Notes: a model not told the origin generated them from the letters alone. A stretch of 64,000 nt of DNA from Macrolepiota albuminosa (GCA_027475525.1 JAMWFC010000010.1:124001-188000), one strand, 5' to 3'. Shown: positions 1-12,896, counted from the first letter of the stretch. Numbers and translations: made by a program.

Positions 1-3000
1 TCCAGTTTTATTCTTCCCCCGAGGGCTTTTTGCCACTTCCTTTCCACTTCCTCTTTCGTGGGCGCTCTTTCGGGGTCCGACCCCTTCTGTATCTGCCAGT
101 TGCACCTAATCTTCCATATTAGTCTGGCCGATTCCGTTATGGCGATTCAATACATCCTGCTCCCAGGCTCTGTCGTCTTGCCATTATCATGCTTGGGTTT
201 CGCTAGGCCGCAGCCCAGAATCAGTTCCAGGCTGGGGTTCATCCATTGGATGCCTCTTTTCTCGCACAGTAATCTTGTGAGTTTCCATACAGTCTCTTGG
301 CCCGTTGCCTTGCATTCTGTTAGGATGTGGTCCATGTCCTCCGTGACACCGCATGTATGGCACATACTTCTGGTTTCATAGTTCGGTATTTTTTCCCAGT
401 ACTCACATATTTTGTAGGCACTATGCATTGCCTTCCACATGAAGGCTCTGGACTCCTTCGTTATTGCCTTGTCCTTCAGGGACCTCCATAGATTCCTGTC
501 CGTAGGTAATTCACCATTTACGTCTTTCAGTGCCCACCTGGCCTTGTCTAGGTTTATTAAGGTCACTCTCCTAGTAGGGCGGGTTTTTCTTTCTATTATG
601 CCTTTGTAAAGGAGTGCCTGTGAGGCGGTGCACAGTTTTGCTCCTGATATGTAGAGTCCTTCTATCGGAGCCGTGTCTATGTGGGGGCCGCCTTGTGATT
701 GGGCGCCCCTTTTAGCTAGCTCGTCTGCCTTTTCATTACCTTCAATGCCACTATGGCCTTTGACTTTTGTTAGGACGGTCGGTCCCGTTCTCTTCCTGAG
801 GTATGACGCAGTGGCCTGCAGTATCTTCCTATTTTCCACCCCAATCCAACCTATATCTTTGTAGTGCGTCAGAGACTTAGTGAGTCCATCAATGGTTATC
901 TTAGAGTCACTCAGGATTTCCAGGTGGTCAGATGGGTCTGTATTTTTCGCTGCTATTAGCATGGCTAGGGCTTCGCCAGCGTTATTTGATTGGCGCAGGT
1001 GTTTTGGCACTCTCCTTGCTATATTTCTGGTGTCTCCGTCCCCGTACCATGCTCCAGCCCCCACTTGGGCATTTTTGTAGCCGTTGTTCAGGCATGATCC
1101 GTCCATGTAGACTTGTGTCCATTGGGGGGCTCCTGTCCCCTGTGTTTCATTAGCCTGTCTGGGGTCTTCAGTGTGAGTCATATTATCTGTTTCGGGGTTC
1201 TTTTCATCCACAAAGATCCGGAAGTACTCCCCTAGGGATGACCCTGTCGGTATGTCTTGACTGAATAGGGTGGAGTTTTCGTTCCTTAGTTTGTCCCTAA
1301 TCCTTTCATCGATTTGTGTCTTACTGAGTTCGACCAGGTTCAGGGGGTCCCAGATCTTGTTCAGTCTTTTCAAGAGCTTTCTCACGCCAATGCCACATTT
1401 GTGAGGGTTTCTACATCCATTTTCCCTCAGCTCCTTACAACTTGTGCATTTGCAGTTTTTTCTTGGCCTATGGCTTGTGTTGAGGACACTGTTTGTTTGT
1501 TTGATCAGGTCTAGTAGTTCACCCACTGTCTTGATGTTATGGTTTCTTCAATGGCACTTTGCGGCTATTGTATTGTATCCTGGGTTCTTCAGGTCTGCCA
1601 TGCCTGCATGATACCATATGGGCATGTCCAATTTCGGCTTGGGCTTTATATTAACCGGTGAGACGGACAGCTTGTGTTTTTTTGCAGTGTTCAGCATCGA
1701 TCTGAGCGAATGTGGGAGGCCTCTTTCGCCCTCCCTGGTACTCGCGGTCAGGGTTTGAAGGAAGATGTTGTGGTATGTCCCATCGTCTTGGAGCTTCCAC
1801 TTCTTCTTTAGGCTTATATGTATCAAGGAGTCTGCTATTTTCGCCCAGGTGGGCCTTGTCTCAGACAGGTCCAGGAATCTTTTGGCCTTCATCAGCTCTA
1901 TAGCCTCATTTCTTGTTTTGATGTCTAGGAGTTTCTTTCCTCCCTCCTCGATGGGTCTTATCAGGGTTTCCATACCCACCGTTGGGTGTGTTATTTCTCC
2001 TCCTCCCCATATAAAGTTCCTTATCATCCTTGTCAGTCTCAGCTCTATTTCTGGTGGCATTCCCCGAACGCATGCTCGATATTGCGTCCTGCCTCCCACC
2101 ACCATTCCGATTACTAGGCGGTGGCCATCAATTGTGGGGTGGCCTTTGTTCCATTGGTCCAGGTCCTTGGTGATCTTTTCTAATGTAGGTGACCAGATAC
2201 TGGGACTGTCCACCTTGTTTCCTATAAAGGAGCCCAGTAGACGTGTTGATTCTCCATCTTTTGCTATTCTGATCTCCTCTGGGATCTTTGTGCGGGATCC
2301 TTTTGTCATCCTATTTTCTATCAGGTCTTTTCTAAAGGCTTCGCCGCCTATGGGTACAATTACTGTTTTTGGGTCATTGAACTTTCCGCCAGACGCTTTG
2401 CACCACTTTTCTAAGATGTCCTGGAGGTCTTTTATATCGTCATTTTCGGAGAGATAGACAGTTGTATCATCCACAAACAGTTTAGCAATTAGGCGTTCCA
2501 TGTTGTTATTGATTTCTATGCCTTCGAGGTCAGAGCTTTTAAGCATCTGAGCAAGGGATTCGATTACTAGGTTAAAAAGCAGGCATGACATCGGGTCGCC
2601 CTGTCTTACTCCTCTTTTTACTTGAAATGGGGTACTCTTCTCTCCATTTAGGATGTCTATTGTTTCTGCATTTTTGTACAGTGCTTTAACAGTGTTTATA
2701 AAGTGTCTGGGAAACCCAAACTTCTTCAGGGTGGCCCACAGGAATTCATGTCGGACTCTGTCATAAGCTTTTTCTTGGTCGAGACACATTATTATGTCAT
2801 TAACTCCTTTTTTCTCTCCCCATGCTAGGATCAGATTTGCCAGCTCTGTCTGGTCTTCTATCCGCCTCCCCTTCATGAAGCCAGCCTGGTCCAGGTGGAT
2901 TAGATTTGGGACTGCCTCCATTAGCCTGTTGGTGAGGGCCTTTGTGAGTGTCTTGTAGTCCGAGTTCAGTATGGTAATTGGCCTGTAGTTTCCGGCGTCT

Positions 3001-5183
3001 GTTCTATTGCCTTTCTTGTATATTGGGCACAGCCAGCCATCAGAAAAGCCCGTATTCTGCATTATACCGTACTCTTCTATATCATTGAAAAGTATTGTGA
3101 AGTAGTCCGCAATATCAGAGGTGTCCTTTGTCTCTGTTACGCATTCTTCTGTATCCTCATTGCCTCTTTCCGTCGGTTGTAAAAGGTCTTTCCATATCTC
3201 CTGTGGGATTCCATCTGAGCCCGCAGCCTTACCATTTGGTAGGCTCTCTATTGCCTTTTGCACTTCGGTTGTGGTTAGTCTTTCGGCCAGTAGGTCGTAG
3301 TGCTCTTTCCTCAGTTTTGACTTGATGTGGCTCAGGACCGCCTTAGTGTCCTCCTTGTATCTTTGTAGGTTTTCTATTGGGTCTTTGTTTTGTAAGTCGT
3401 CATGGTATTTTCTCATCAGATTTGTCATTACGTCTGACCTCCTAGTCAAGGGCTTACCCGGCCTGCTTTCGTCACGTAGTGCTGCGATAATATCCCTTGG
3501 GGCTGCCTCTTTGTTGGCATCTATCCAGGGCCTCCTTAGGACTTCCCCTTCTATGAAGTATTTCGTTTCTGTGTTGTCTCGGGTTCTGATCATCTTAACT
3601 CTCTTTAGTTCTCATATCCTCTCATCGATTATGGCTGCCTCCACACTCTTCTGTTCATTGCGCCTTAGGGTGTCATTCAAGATGTGTTGTCTGTCCTTTT
3701 CTAGATTCATAATGGTCCTGTCAATCTTTGCGGTAAGGCACTTTGCGTACTGTCGTGTTACACTTATTATGTCCCTCTTTAAGCCCTTGTGGACAGTTTG
3801 CGGATTGTATTCCGGTGTCCGCCGCATTTTGGCGTCCTGTATGGCACTGTGGTATTTTCGGGCAATCTCTCTTATCTTGATCTTCAGGGGCTCATGCTTT
3901 AGAAGAAAGGCAGGCATGGCATATCTTCCAGAGCCCTGGTGCGGCAGCCACGGATTGATTATGTTCATATATGTGAGGAGATGGTCGGTGTGTATCCCAG
4001 TTCTCTCAATCCTCCAGTTATTTGTGTAATTATGGAGGTCTTCCTGTATGTATATACAGTCTATCCTCGATTTCAAGGATCCACTTTCGGTCCTAAAGGT
4101 GAAATTAATGTCTGTTGGATTCTCTCGTCTCCATCCGTCTATCTGGTTGAGATAGGATTTTAGGCTGGCCAGGGAGCTTACTGCACCTTGCGGATCATGG
4201 TGCGGGGGGAGTCTATCTGCAGAGTCTTCAACTATGTTGAAGTCGCCGAGCATACACATGGGTTTCTCCCACTTTTCTCTTCTCCAGTGCTCCTCTAATT
4301 GTTCTCAGAATTCTTTGTTTTTGTTGGGTTGATTCGGTGCGTAAATTGCCAGACATGTAACAGTTGTTTCTTGACACCACAGTAAGTCGACAACTAGGGC
4401 TCGCCCTTGGATTACTATTTCGAAGCTGGCCTCTTTCCATCTCGTTGTCCTCTTATTTAGCACTACTGCTACCCCCATTCGGTTTGGTGTTGATTCGTTC
4501 AGTGTAGAGATAACGTGGAGCCTTTTTTCGTAAGTTTGGTACAGTGTTCTTCTGTTTTCTTTGGTTAAATGTGTTTCTTGTAGCGCTAGGACATCGATCT
4601 TTTCTGTCATCATGAGGTTGCTTATTTCTTTCCATTTGTGTTCCGTGGAGCTTGATCCTGCACCCTTGACATTCAGCGATGCAATTTTTAGAGCTCCTCT
4701 GCATGGTTGTTTCATGACATTTCGACTCTTTGGTTGTGTGGTGTGTGTGTCGTTCTTGTCCACAGCCATCCCATAGTGGTGTTGCGTCGGGGTAAGTGGC
4801 TGAGTTGGGAAGTTCTCGTTTGGGTCTGGGCTTTGTGTGTGTCCCTCTCCCTGTTCCCTCTGGCAAAGTGCCCAGTCTGGGGGTGTTGTAAATGTAGCCC
4901 AGTTTACGGATTCGTTCTCATCCAGCCCGATTTCCTGGGCCTCCTCTAGTTGTTGAGGGTCAGACACATCTAGCGTGTCATCTGCGGTATCTTTTTCCGC
5001 CTCAGCTTGTCTAGCTGGTGCCCGCTCTGGGCTCCCACCTCCGTCACCCCGGCATGGGTCCTCAGGGGAGAGACTGGTGGCCTGGTTCTTTCCTCTTCCC
5101 CTCGCTGGGGAGTCGTTACCATATACCTGTTGCTGTCTACCTATGTTAGTTATGTCAATTGTTACCTTATTTGTGTCTGTCAT
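1..5183 (-). pseudogene. LINE ORF2: endonuclease, reverse transcriptase, RNase H (four in-frame TGA)
   Basis: Starts at ATG 5181-5183 and stays in one frame to the window edge, broken only by TGA at 4305-4307, 3612-3614, 1548-1550 and 147-149. After the last one it reads on openly (ITESARLIWKIRC) to base 1. Domains: APE-type endonuclease about 4700-3900 (SLNVKG, LQETHL, GDFNIVED, SRIDCIYI, TDHLL); RT about 3250-2300 (YRPITIL, DQAGFMKGR, VRQGDPMSCLLF and the catalytic FVDD where FADD is more usual); RNase H about 1110-720 (YMDGSC, GEALA, LSDSK, KGHSGIEGNEKADELA); and CHTCGX8HILTEC near 330-290. Expected activity: target-primed reverse transcription. The TGA sites fit Trp or Arg codons. As it stands it cannot make a full protein. 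Confidence 0.92.
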
Positions 5184-5522
5184 GTTGTTTTAGTGTTTGT
5201 AGTGTTCTCTCGGGTGAGAGGGGGGGGGTTTGAGCTGCACAGTTTTGGACTCTGTGTCCTCTTATTTTTTTTACGTTTCTGGTTGGAGAGTAGTATATTT
5301 GGGCAGGGTAGCTGTGTATGTGTACACTCTCGACATATTTACTCTTTACGTGCGGCTTCCATCCCTCTGTGGATATCCAAATACTCTGCCCCTGTAGCCT
5401 GGGCCACCTCTTTTCCAGGGAAGGCCTCTTCCCCTTGTCCGGCTATGGCCGTATCGGCGGTGTTTGCTCTGCTTTTCATCTACAAAATCCGTTGTACCTG
5501 CCGTGTCCCCTGGGCCATTAGG

Positions 5523-7220
5523 TCAAAAACCGAGCCATTCTGGGAGCCTAGAGAATAGGCAGTTGTACAAGTCGTGGTCTGCAGACTTGCACCCTGTGCA
5601 CAGTGGTTGCTCATTTTTACCAGTCAATGCATGGCCCTTTCCGAAGGTGAGGGTCTTGAATGTGCACGCTCTCATCTTCCTTCTCAGGTTCCTGTAGTCC
5701 TCCTCATTGAACTCAGGGTCGCTTTTGAAGTAGAGGTTCCAACATTGGATCGTGTTGTGCTGTTGTTTGACAGGGAGGAATGCAGCTCGGATGTCCAGTA
5801 CACGGTCGAGGGCATCCTCCATATCTAGTTCCGTATGGCTCTCTATGATTGCCTGGATTTCAGGTGAAGCCTGGAAGGTACGTCTGGCTAGGTCCTCCAC
5901 CAAGCTCCGTGCGCCTGGAGTGTCATTGTAGGTGAGGCCCCTCATTGTGAGGATGTATAGGTGTCTGGGTGGGTGCCTTGGCAAGAAGAAGACGGTGGCT
6001 TCTGGTGATGCGACCACTTCCAAGTCTAACAGCCTCTGTGCCTGTTGTGGGTCCAGACCAACTACTAATAGATGGTATGGGTGCGGGTACCTATTGTCCC
6101 CATTGGGAGGCAAGTCCTGTTCTGGGAAGATAACCGCAACTGCTTCATCGTGCTCCACATAGACAAGGTTCCTTATCACCTTTTTTATCATGTCACCGAC
6201 TCTGGTCTTACCCATCTCCGTCGGTTTGTATTTGGCTCTGTACAGTCTAGCCCAGATCATAGGTTCAGGTATGTCCTCCCATTCACTTCAGGTCCCTGCC
6301 GCGATGTTAAAGGTGGGGTCTGCAGCTAGGCACACCCTTGGCCAGCCTTCTGGTGGTATTGCGGTCCTACGAAAACCTCTTCCGTTCGTTGTGACATCGC
6401 CCTCCGTGGTTTCATACCACAGTTCAGGGTCGTCCTCATCTGGGTCGTCCCCATCTGGGTCGTCCCCTTCCTCATCCTCATAAGGGTCCAGGTTGGGGGT
6501 GGATATCTCCATTGGACTATCGTCTCTGCGGTCCGTCCTGCATGGGTTCCTTGTCTCTGTGCAGGTCAACGTTTGTGTGCTTTTGCGGGGGGCAGTGTAG
6601 ATATGGAGGTCTCTACCCATGTGGGGGGGTCCCGCTTCTTGGGTGCCAGCTCTTGGGGTTGTCTCGGTTTGCTTCCTGCAGTCCGCTTTCGGTGTGATGC
6701 TCGCTCTTTTTTCCTCCTCTCGGTGCTTGGGGGCATCTTTCACAGCGGTGGAGTCTACGATGGGCGTTGGTAAGATCGGACTCCATTGCTGGGTTTTCCC
6801 AGAGACCCCTTCGTCCTCGCTTACATCTGTTCCACTTTCAGTCACCTGTCTTTTTTTGGTTCTCTCTTTTATGGGTGAGTCGGAGTGGGGGTGTTTGTTT
6901 GTCTCCTGAGGCTTGGTTGATGCCTTCTTAGCCTTTTTGCGGTTCTTCCTTGGCGTTACAGTTTGCCAGCCCTCAAAAGCAGTATTGTTTTGCAGAAGAG
7001 CATTAACGTCGTCGCTTGCAAGGCCAAGAGTGTTATCAACTTCTATGGTTCCGGCTTTTGGTGCAGCTATGCTTTTCTCAAACTGGGTCTGTGCTTGCGT
7101 CGAGATGTTCGGCATGGACGAGAGGGAGAACCCTGGTGATGACGCCTCAGGGCTATCTATTTGCATCCTGTCTAGCTTGTTAGGTTGTTTTGGGCTAAGG
7201 GGGAGGGAGGGGCTTGCCAT
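5523..7220 (-). pseudogene. LINE ORF1 (Gag-like RNA-binding protein), one internal TGA
   Basis: Starts at ATG 7218-7220 and runs about 560 codons. The N-terminal half is disordered, rich in Ser, Pro, Lys and acidic residues (DDPDGDDPDEDDPE). The C-terminal half is a more folded region ending in one zinc knuckle, CTGCKSADHDLYNC, a perfect CX2CX4HX4C that should bind LINE RNA. One TGA at 6288-6290 divides it; the frame is otherwise open. It ends at TGA 5523-5525, just after the motif LPEWLGF. A plausible continuation exists in another frame (an ATG-GCC-CAG stretch down to about 5345, itself broken by one TAG), so the true C-terminus may be longer and frameshifted. Expected role: chaperone and packaging of the LINE RNA in a cytoplasmic RNP. 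Confidence 0.85.
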
Positions 7221-7300
7221 CCGGGCGATCCCGTCACTGCCTCAGCGTAGGAGCACTCAGATAAGGGGCTCGATGGTCTGTCCATTTCCATAGGGTAATG

Positions 7301-8032
7301 AGTATGCGATAGCGTAGTTTTCACTTAGGGTTCAGGCTATCGCTGGTATCCTACTTTGATGACAGTATGTTTTCCGTTTTCCCCCGTTATCTGGGTTCCG
7401 GCTATGATTGCGCTGTACCGGTCAAGGTAGCGTAGCTTATTTGCGGCATGCTTTTGCCCTCACCCATTAGTTATGCTTAGTGTTACGGGCTGGGGGGAGA
7501 GTCTTTGTGCTCAGATAACCAACTCAATTGTCACGTTGCGTCGACTGCCCTCTATGGGCCCCTTGGGTTCACCAGCTATATGCTCGGCTTGCCAAGGGTA
7601 GCAGAGGTGTCTGTTTGCACGTGCTTTCCCAGAACCATGGTGGTGGTTCAGGTTCAAGTTGCCCCCCAACTCCTCTCTGTTTTTGTTGCCACTAACTTAT
7701 TATTTTTAGTAGAAAGCAATGATATATTGCCTCTAGGTCAGTTTGGCAATAGACTAGGGCACAATACATCTGATGCAATGCATATAGTAGTCCAAAGATT
7801 TATGATACAGTGACAACATCACTACTGCACCATTCCTAGATGTATAGGGGGTGTTTCTTAATACAGTCTGCTCTTGGCTCATCTACAATATGCACAAATG
7901 TGGTGTACCATACACTACATTACTCTGGCTGACATGATGCTGACCAGCAGGTGCACAAGACTCTCTTTTAATGACCATTTATTAGACTGAGTACCTATTG
8001 AAAATCACACTATACAGGACTACTTTCTGTCC
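7301..8032. other. No recognisable gene; LINE 5' UTR and degraded spacer
   Basis: The first part (to about 7500) is probably the LINE 5' UTR. The rest is AT-rich with only short open frames and no protein motif I recognise. Just before 8033 the sequence is probably more of the RT remnant described next. Confidence 0.5.
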
Positions 8033-8266
8033 ATGTTATTTTATGCATTTTATAACAGCCCTCTGATCTCTGTTCCTAGGCTGGGCTCATGCAATAAGCT
8101 TGCATTAGGCTTTGTTGATAATGTCATGTTCCTAGCAGTGGTCAAGTTTCTAATGGAGGCCCATGCAATTATTTGTAATCTCATAGAACATGCTGATGGC
8201 ATGCTCAACTGGTTTCAACAATATAACTCTTCATTCAAACCTACTAAACTCACAGCTATGAATTGA
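8033..8266 (+). pseudogene. Degenerate LINE reverse transcriptase fragment
   Basis: The translation LFYAFYNSPLISVPRLG followed by LALGFVDNVMFLAVVK and GMLNWFQQYNSSFKPTK resembles the RT palm of a second group of basidiomycete LINEs. There the motif reads roughly FVDD, followed by a long helix ending in W-x-x-x-HNS-x-F-x-x-x-K. The second catalytic aspartate is Asn here. About 80 codons remain open. Flanking sequence is too decayed to extend it with confidence. It is in the same orientation as the LINE endonuclease remnant at 32,600-35,067 and may be the same family. Confidence 0.6.
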
Positions 8267-8296
8267 AGCATAGTCAGATTCTAAATCTACTAGTCC

Positions 8297-8640
8297 TGTA
8301 ATAGACTTATAGCTATAGTTCTGATGCTATAGTCCTAATTGACATTATCATTTAATTATTATTATTTTACCTTATACTATTGTATGGTTGCCATATATAA
8401 GGGAGCCAATTTTACTGTTAAACATTATAGTACTAGAATCAATTATTAATCTGGTTCTGTTGCATGATAGTAAAGTTATACAAATTCTTGACAATGTTTT
8501 ACTTTTTTGAACCGTTTAGATTCAATTCTGATACTACAAATAAAAGATTATATTTTTAGACTGACAGTCTAAACTGTGATTGCATTGAACAGTGCATCAA
8601 CTTCTTTAACACACATATCTGAAGTACTATATATGTAGCA
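8297..8640 (+). repeat. Family C 5' LTR, copy 3 (approximate ends)
   Basis: Starts TGTAATAGACTTATAG. Its core, with an inverted repeat around a TATATAAG box and then CTGGTTCTGTTG, matches the reverse complement of the family C LTRs at 55,632-55,896 and 42,410-42,752. A gag start follows at 8743. The 3' boundary is a guess: similarity continues past TTCTTGACA to about 8600 and then I lose it. Confidence 0.6.
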
Positions 8641-8828
8641 ACCCCTGATTAGATAGATACCAATCAAACTGCTAGGGTTTAGGACTCTCAATAGTGAGAC
8701 TATCAACTAGTCACTAGCTTACTCTCAAGCTCTCAAGATGTATTGACTGACTCAGATCAGCCCAGGTCAGAGTCTGCTAAGGCTATGGTGGAGGAACTCT
8801 TTGAGCAGCTTCAAAGAATGTCAGAAGG

Positions 8829-9333
8829 TATTAGAGGACTCTTCATTTCTTTCTTCATTCACTCATTATCTCTTTACTCTCCTTTTATTAATTCTTTTAT
8901 TTCTTCTGACATTATCTCATTTATTTCTATATTTTCAATACTATCTGTTAGTACTATTTTTAGCTCTTGAGGTGCTCTGATTCTTTAGCTACCATTTAGA
9001 CTAGTAGTAGGCTCTTCAGCACCACTTCCAGACTACTTACATAAGCCAGAGTTTGCCAGAGTTTGCCAGAGTTTGCCTCTTATTTGTGCAATTATTTGTA
9101 TAGATAATTTTTGAGTTTTTAAGGTTTTGTTGTACTGTACAGTTGTTTTTCATGCTTCAGAGGCCTCAGAAGGGTCCAACCTGGCATAGGAAATTCTTAG
9201 ACTTGTTTTCTTTGGATCTTTCTCTGTCAGATGAGTAATTATTATAATATTGTCAGTATATATTCTAATCCACTTTGGATCTCCATCTGCCAGCTGTGTG
9301 ACTGAGCCACATCCTCCAGAGGTCACCCTTACA
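8829..9333 (+). repeat. Solo LTR, family A, inserted in gag
   Basis: Inverted relative to the 44,369 copy, it begins with a decayed TGTCAGGGGACTC (here TATTAGAGGACTC) and ends CACCCTTACA. About 505 bp. It lies between gag codons; the flanks GAAGG (8824-8828) and GAAGA (9334-9338) look like a 5-bp target duplication with one change. Confidence 0.8.
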
Positions 9334-9639
9334 GAAGAAGCTCAATAGAGTAAGGCATGACCAATGGCTATGCCAAACTATAGAACAAATACTGGGAGAG
9401 ACAATGTATTCTATATGTAGCCTGGGAGGCCAGGACAACAGTTTCAGAGCTGGAATAGTGCTTATGGCCCTACTGAAGGTCATAGACTTTTATCATACTT
9501 CCTGGAGAAAATGCTGAGATTAGAAGCAGGTAGTTGGAGAGTTTCAACTAAATCCACTCCAATGACACAGTAGCAACAAGAAGATGGAGTAACTCAGGAA
9601 GCTACCATTCCTGAGCAGAGGACTCCAGCAGTGCACTGG

Positions 9640-9793
9640 GAAGATGAGACTCCTGATAATGAGGAGGATGGGTGGAGTGAATCTATCTTACAAGTTCAGC
9701 GTGCTATGTTATGAAAGAAGATGAGACTCCTGATAATGAGGAGGATGGGTGGAGTGAATCTATCTTACAAGTTCAGCGTGCTATGTTATGAAA
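9640..9793. repeat. Exact 77-bp tandem duplication
   Basis: 9640-9716 is repeated without a mismatch at 9717-9793, inside decayed gag. It is one of seven such duplications in the window, all with a 77-bp period, and is probably an assembly join rather than biology. Confidence 0.95.
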
Positions 9794-11317
9794 GAGGTAT
9801 CCAAGCATAATGAAGAATACAACATGTGCTCAATTAGGACTGTATGTACTAAAGAACATACAGTTAATACAAGCCCAAGATGACATTATATCTCAGTCAC
9901 ATACAGTTGAATATATCAATTTATATGTTCAAATTCTTGACCTCAAAGTTCAAGCATATATGTATTGAAAGGCCAGTTGAGGTTTAGCTACCTTGATGCC
10001 AGAAAGAGCAAACCTGATCCTAAGTATACCACTTTCAGCAAAGCCAGTGCTGTTCCCACACTTGGAGGAAGTGATAAGCAATATATATGTGCCCCAGCAA
10101 GCAAGGGAGTCTGAAAAACAGTTTGCAGTGAGATTTGCTGCAATGCAAAGACAAAATATGTTCAGAGGTTAATCAGAAAGACCTCTGTTGACTGTTGAGT
10201 CCATTTCAGTGGTAGAAAGTCATTCAGCAGAGGCAGAAGAATTGGATTATCCACATGTAAAACAAGAATTAGTGGAGAGGACTTCACTGATGAATCACGT
10301 TCTATTGGCAGATAAGTTTGCTGAAAGGATTGCCTATCAGCATATGTAGAATCAGGATCTGAATTGCCAGGAACACTTCTAGATAGATGATCAGGGGATA
10401 GTGTTTGATGGAACAATCTCTATTAATGACATGAGGCAGCAGTATGTCTAGCAGATGTTGCAGTCCATCCAAGACAGTGGGAGAGATATCAATCTCACTG
10501 CAGTACTAGGTCAGAGTTCTGCCTGCCATGACACTAAGGATTGAGGTGGATATAGGAATCTGCCTCATTGGAATGAGGTTCAGGTCAGTGACTTGTGCAA
10601 GAGTTCTCAGTGGTTCCTCTTGCTGAAGACAGGAATAAGTCTTCAGGATTTACTGAGGCTACAAAGGTGTATAATGAAAATATGCACCAGTGCCTCAGTA
10701 GCATCATTGACAATGCAGTAGGCATAGCACTACACCTACCTGAAGGAATTAAGCTGCAAAAAGCAGAGGCAAAGCATATTCAACTCTATTGAGGGAATAT
10801 AGTGAAAACCACTTAGATAGAGAATGAGTATTTGTTCTTTCTGAATTTTTAGATGACCTGCAAAAAACTGGTTTAGGCATTATATTTTGCACTATAACTG
10901 TGCACAACAGCAGTAGACTTTCAAGGATGTGATCTTGAACTATATAATCAATTTGTGATTGCATCTACTATGCAGGATGCCAGGGAGGCATTCATTGCAG
11001 CCTCCTATATTGAGAAGCTAGAAGTTCAAGGATTTTACAACACTTTAATAGACCATGTCCAGAATATATTTATTTACTCAGATAACTGGATAATGATTGA
11101 CACATCCTTAAAGAGAATATCAAATGTGATGAGAAAATCTCTCATATGCAATAATAGGCTGTTACCAAAGGTGAATGCAGTGGAAGAGTTTGTAGCACAC
11201 ATCCTGCACTACAAGCAAGCCCATAAAATTGCTAAGCACTTTAAGCTGCACTGCTCAAAGATATGGGTAGCCAAGCAATCTGAACTCCAGAAGGTAGATA
11301 TCTTCTGGGCCTGGTGG

Positions 11318-11795
11318 TGTAAGGGCAACACTGAACATCTGTGGAACTTCTTCCACAGACTAGCAAGTGCCAGTGACAAGCAAGAGTTAAGCAGGCATAG
11401 AGGCAGGCAAGAGTCAGGCAAAAGATCAACAAGGCTAACCAAGTGGTCAGACATCACTAGAGAGCTTACAGTTGATTTGATGTGTAGGCCAGGAGAACAC
11501 TGCTATTGTTTAGTCTGGGGATATTCTATCTTATAAGCTGCCTATATATACTAGATTGGTGGCTGTGCTATTACTAATACTATTTACTAAGCGGGCCACA
11601 ATATGTAAAGGAGTATGACTAATAATAATTGATGCTAAGTAAGGTCCATGCATATGACTTATTAAGGCTGACTACTAAGAGACAAAGGGGAAAAAAAATA
11701 GGCTGAGTGGCCAGTCAGATCTGCTAGAAATAGATGCATCATTGGATTAAGCTCAGAATAGGTTTGGACACAGTCTGAAGACTGGTCCCCTGACA
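11318..11795 (+). repeat. Solo LTR, family G, inserted in gag
   Basis: 478 bp, TGTAAGGGCAACA to GGTCCCCTGACA. It is the same length and closely similar to 31,421-31,898 and to the split copy at 42,947-44,255. The flanks GGTGG and GGTAA match at only three of five bases, so the target duplication is unclear here. No internal retrotransposon sequence adjoins it. Confidence 0.8.
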
Positions 11796-12896
11796 GGTAA
11801 AAAGATATGGCAGGCAATACAAACTCTTGTTTTGGAGTCAAGCCTGCACCTGGCTGAGAGCAATGCTTTCAGAGTAGTTGTCTGACAGAGAAAAAAGACC
11901 AGTTGAGTCTGAACCCCTAGTAAGAACCACATCATGAGGAGACTGGCCAAAAATAAAATGTTGATGTCATAAAGAAGTCAAACCTATATCCCAGAAATGA
12001 TGCTAGCCATCTCAGCAGAACTAATACATGTTACCAATTGTGGCTGGCCTGAGCACTATGCCAATAACTGTCTAGGAAGTAGAAGATGGCTAGATAGCAA
12101 GCCACATACATACATATGTGCAGCACAGATACCCCTCTCTGAGGAGGACAGTATAGACTCAGGTAATGAGCCTGACATAGAAAATAATAAAGCAGAGAAT
12201 CTTAATGGAGAAGTGCCAGAGGCAGATGATGCTTTTGAAACCAAAGACTTATTGGAGAATAAGTACATCAAAGTGGACATCTATAACAATGACTACTATG
12301 CAAGAGAGTCCAATACAGAGTTTATAAAAGCTCTGATAGACTACCCTGCTAGTGAGCTTGACCAGCCTATTGGAGCAGCTAATGTGAAAGTGTATAAGGT
12401 GCACCTTTGCAAGGCTCCAGAAAAGCTGTCGAGGCCAGTATTAAAGCATGAGGACAAAGAATGTCTCATGTTCTACATTAAGGTGAATGGTCATAAGGCA
12501 TAGACTTTGTGAGACTTAGGAAGTGTGACTACTGGAGTGATACCTTAATTTTGTCAAGTACATGATATTTACATCAGTGAACTGAAGGAGCCACTACTTC
12601 TTCAGCTAGGCATGGTGGGTAGCTGGGCTGCAGTGCAGTTTGGCACACAAGCAAGAATTGCTTGTGCAAAATTGAAGACTTAGGAGTACCTAGACATAGT
12701 GAATTTTGATTGCTACAACATAATTATAGAGATGCTTTATATAAGGAAACATAATGTTCTTTTAGACTTTAAGAAGAATGAAATAGTGGTAGATGACAAT
12801 GCTATCTCTGCAGTATGAGTATCTGTCAATAATAGCAATAGGTATCTCCATAGACATTGGGCCATGGAAAAGAAGCTGCTAGTCAGATAGAACTAA

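Larger units (their letters stand above)
1..7300 (-). mobile_element. Tad-like non-LTR retrotransposon (LINE), 3' part beyond window
   Basis: Minus-strand LINE with two ORFs: ORF1 (7220 to 5523) and ORF2 (5183 to beyond base 1). The order apurinic endonuclease, reverse transcriptase, RNase H and a C-terminal Cys/His motif is that of Tad/L1-like elements of fungi. The 5' end is not sharply visible; sequence upstream of the ORF1 ATG to about 7300-7500 is probably 5' UTR. The 3' UTR and tail are outside the window. The only lesions seen in ORF2 are in-frame TGA codons, so this is a recent insertion. CpG is still fairly common, unlike in the older elements to the right. Confidence 0.9.
8743..12893 (+). 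pseudogene. Family C Ty3/gypsy gag-protease remnant, copy 3
   Basis: Gag starts with MTDSDQPRSESAKAM near 8743, is broken by a solo LTR-A (8829-9333) and resumes at 9334. Blocks such as PEQRTPAVHWEDE and QDDIISQSHTVEYINLYVQ align with gag of copy 2 (41,600-42,262). A second insertion, LTR-G, follows at 11318-11795. After it come a damaged zinc knuckle (CGWPEHYANNC, first Cys lost), an acidic linker (DSGNEPD) and the protease-like block, where the DSGS active site has decayed (DLGS), then QVHDIYISELKEPLLLQLG. There are many stops, and CpG is almost absent. The region ends at the conserved TAA at 12894-12896 discussed in the findings. It cannot be functional. Confidence 0.85.

Noticed and set aside
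1712..5558. Many plus-strand open frames opposite the LINE
   Set aside because: They are antisense shadows of ORF2 and ORF1, with compositions dictated by the coding strand and no domains.
9640..9793. 77-bp duplications as a new kind of biological tandem repeat or insertion signature
   Set aside because: The same length at unrelated sequences, zero mismatches even in old DNA, and frame repair upon removal all favour an assembly cause.
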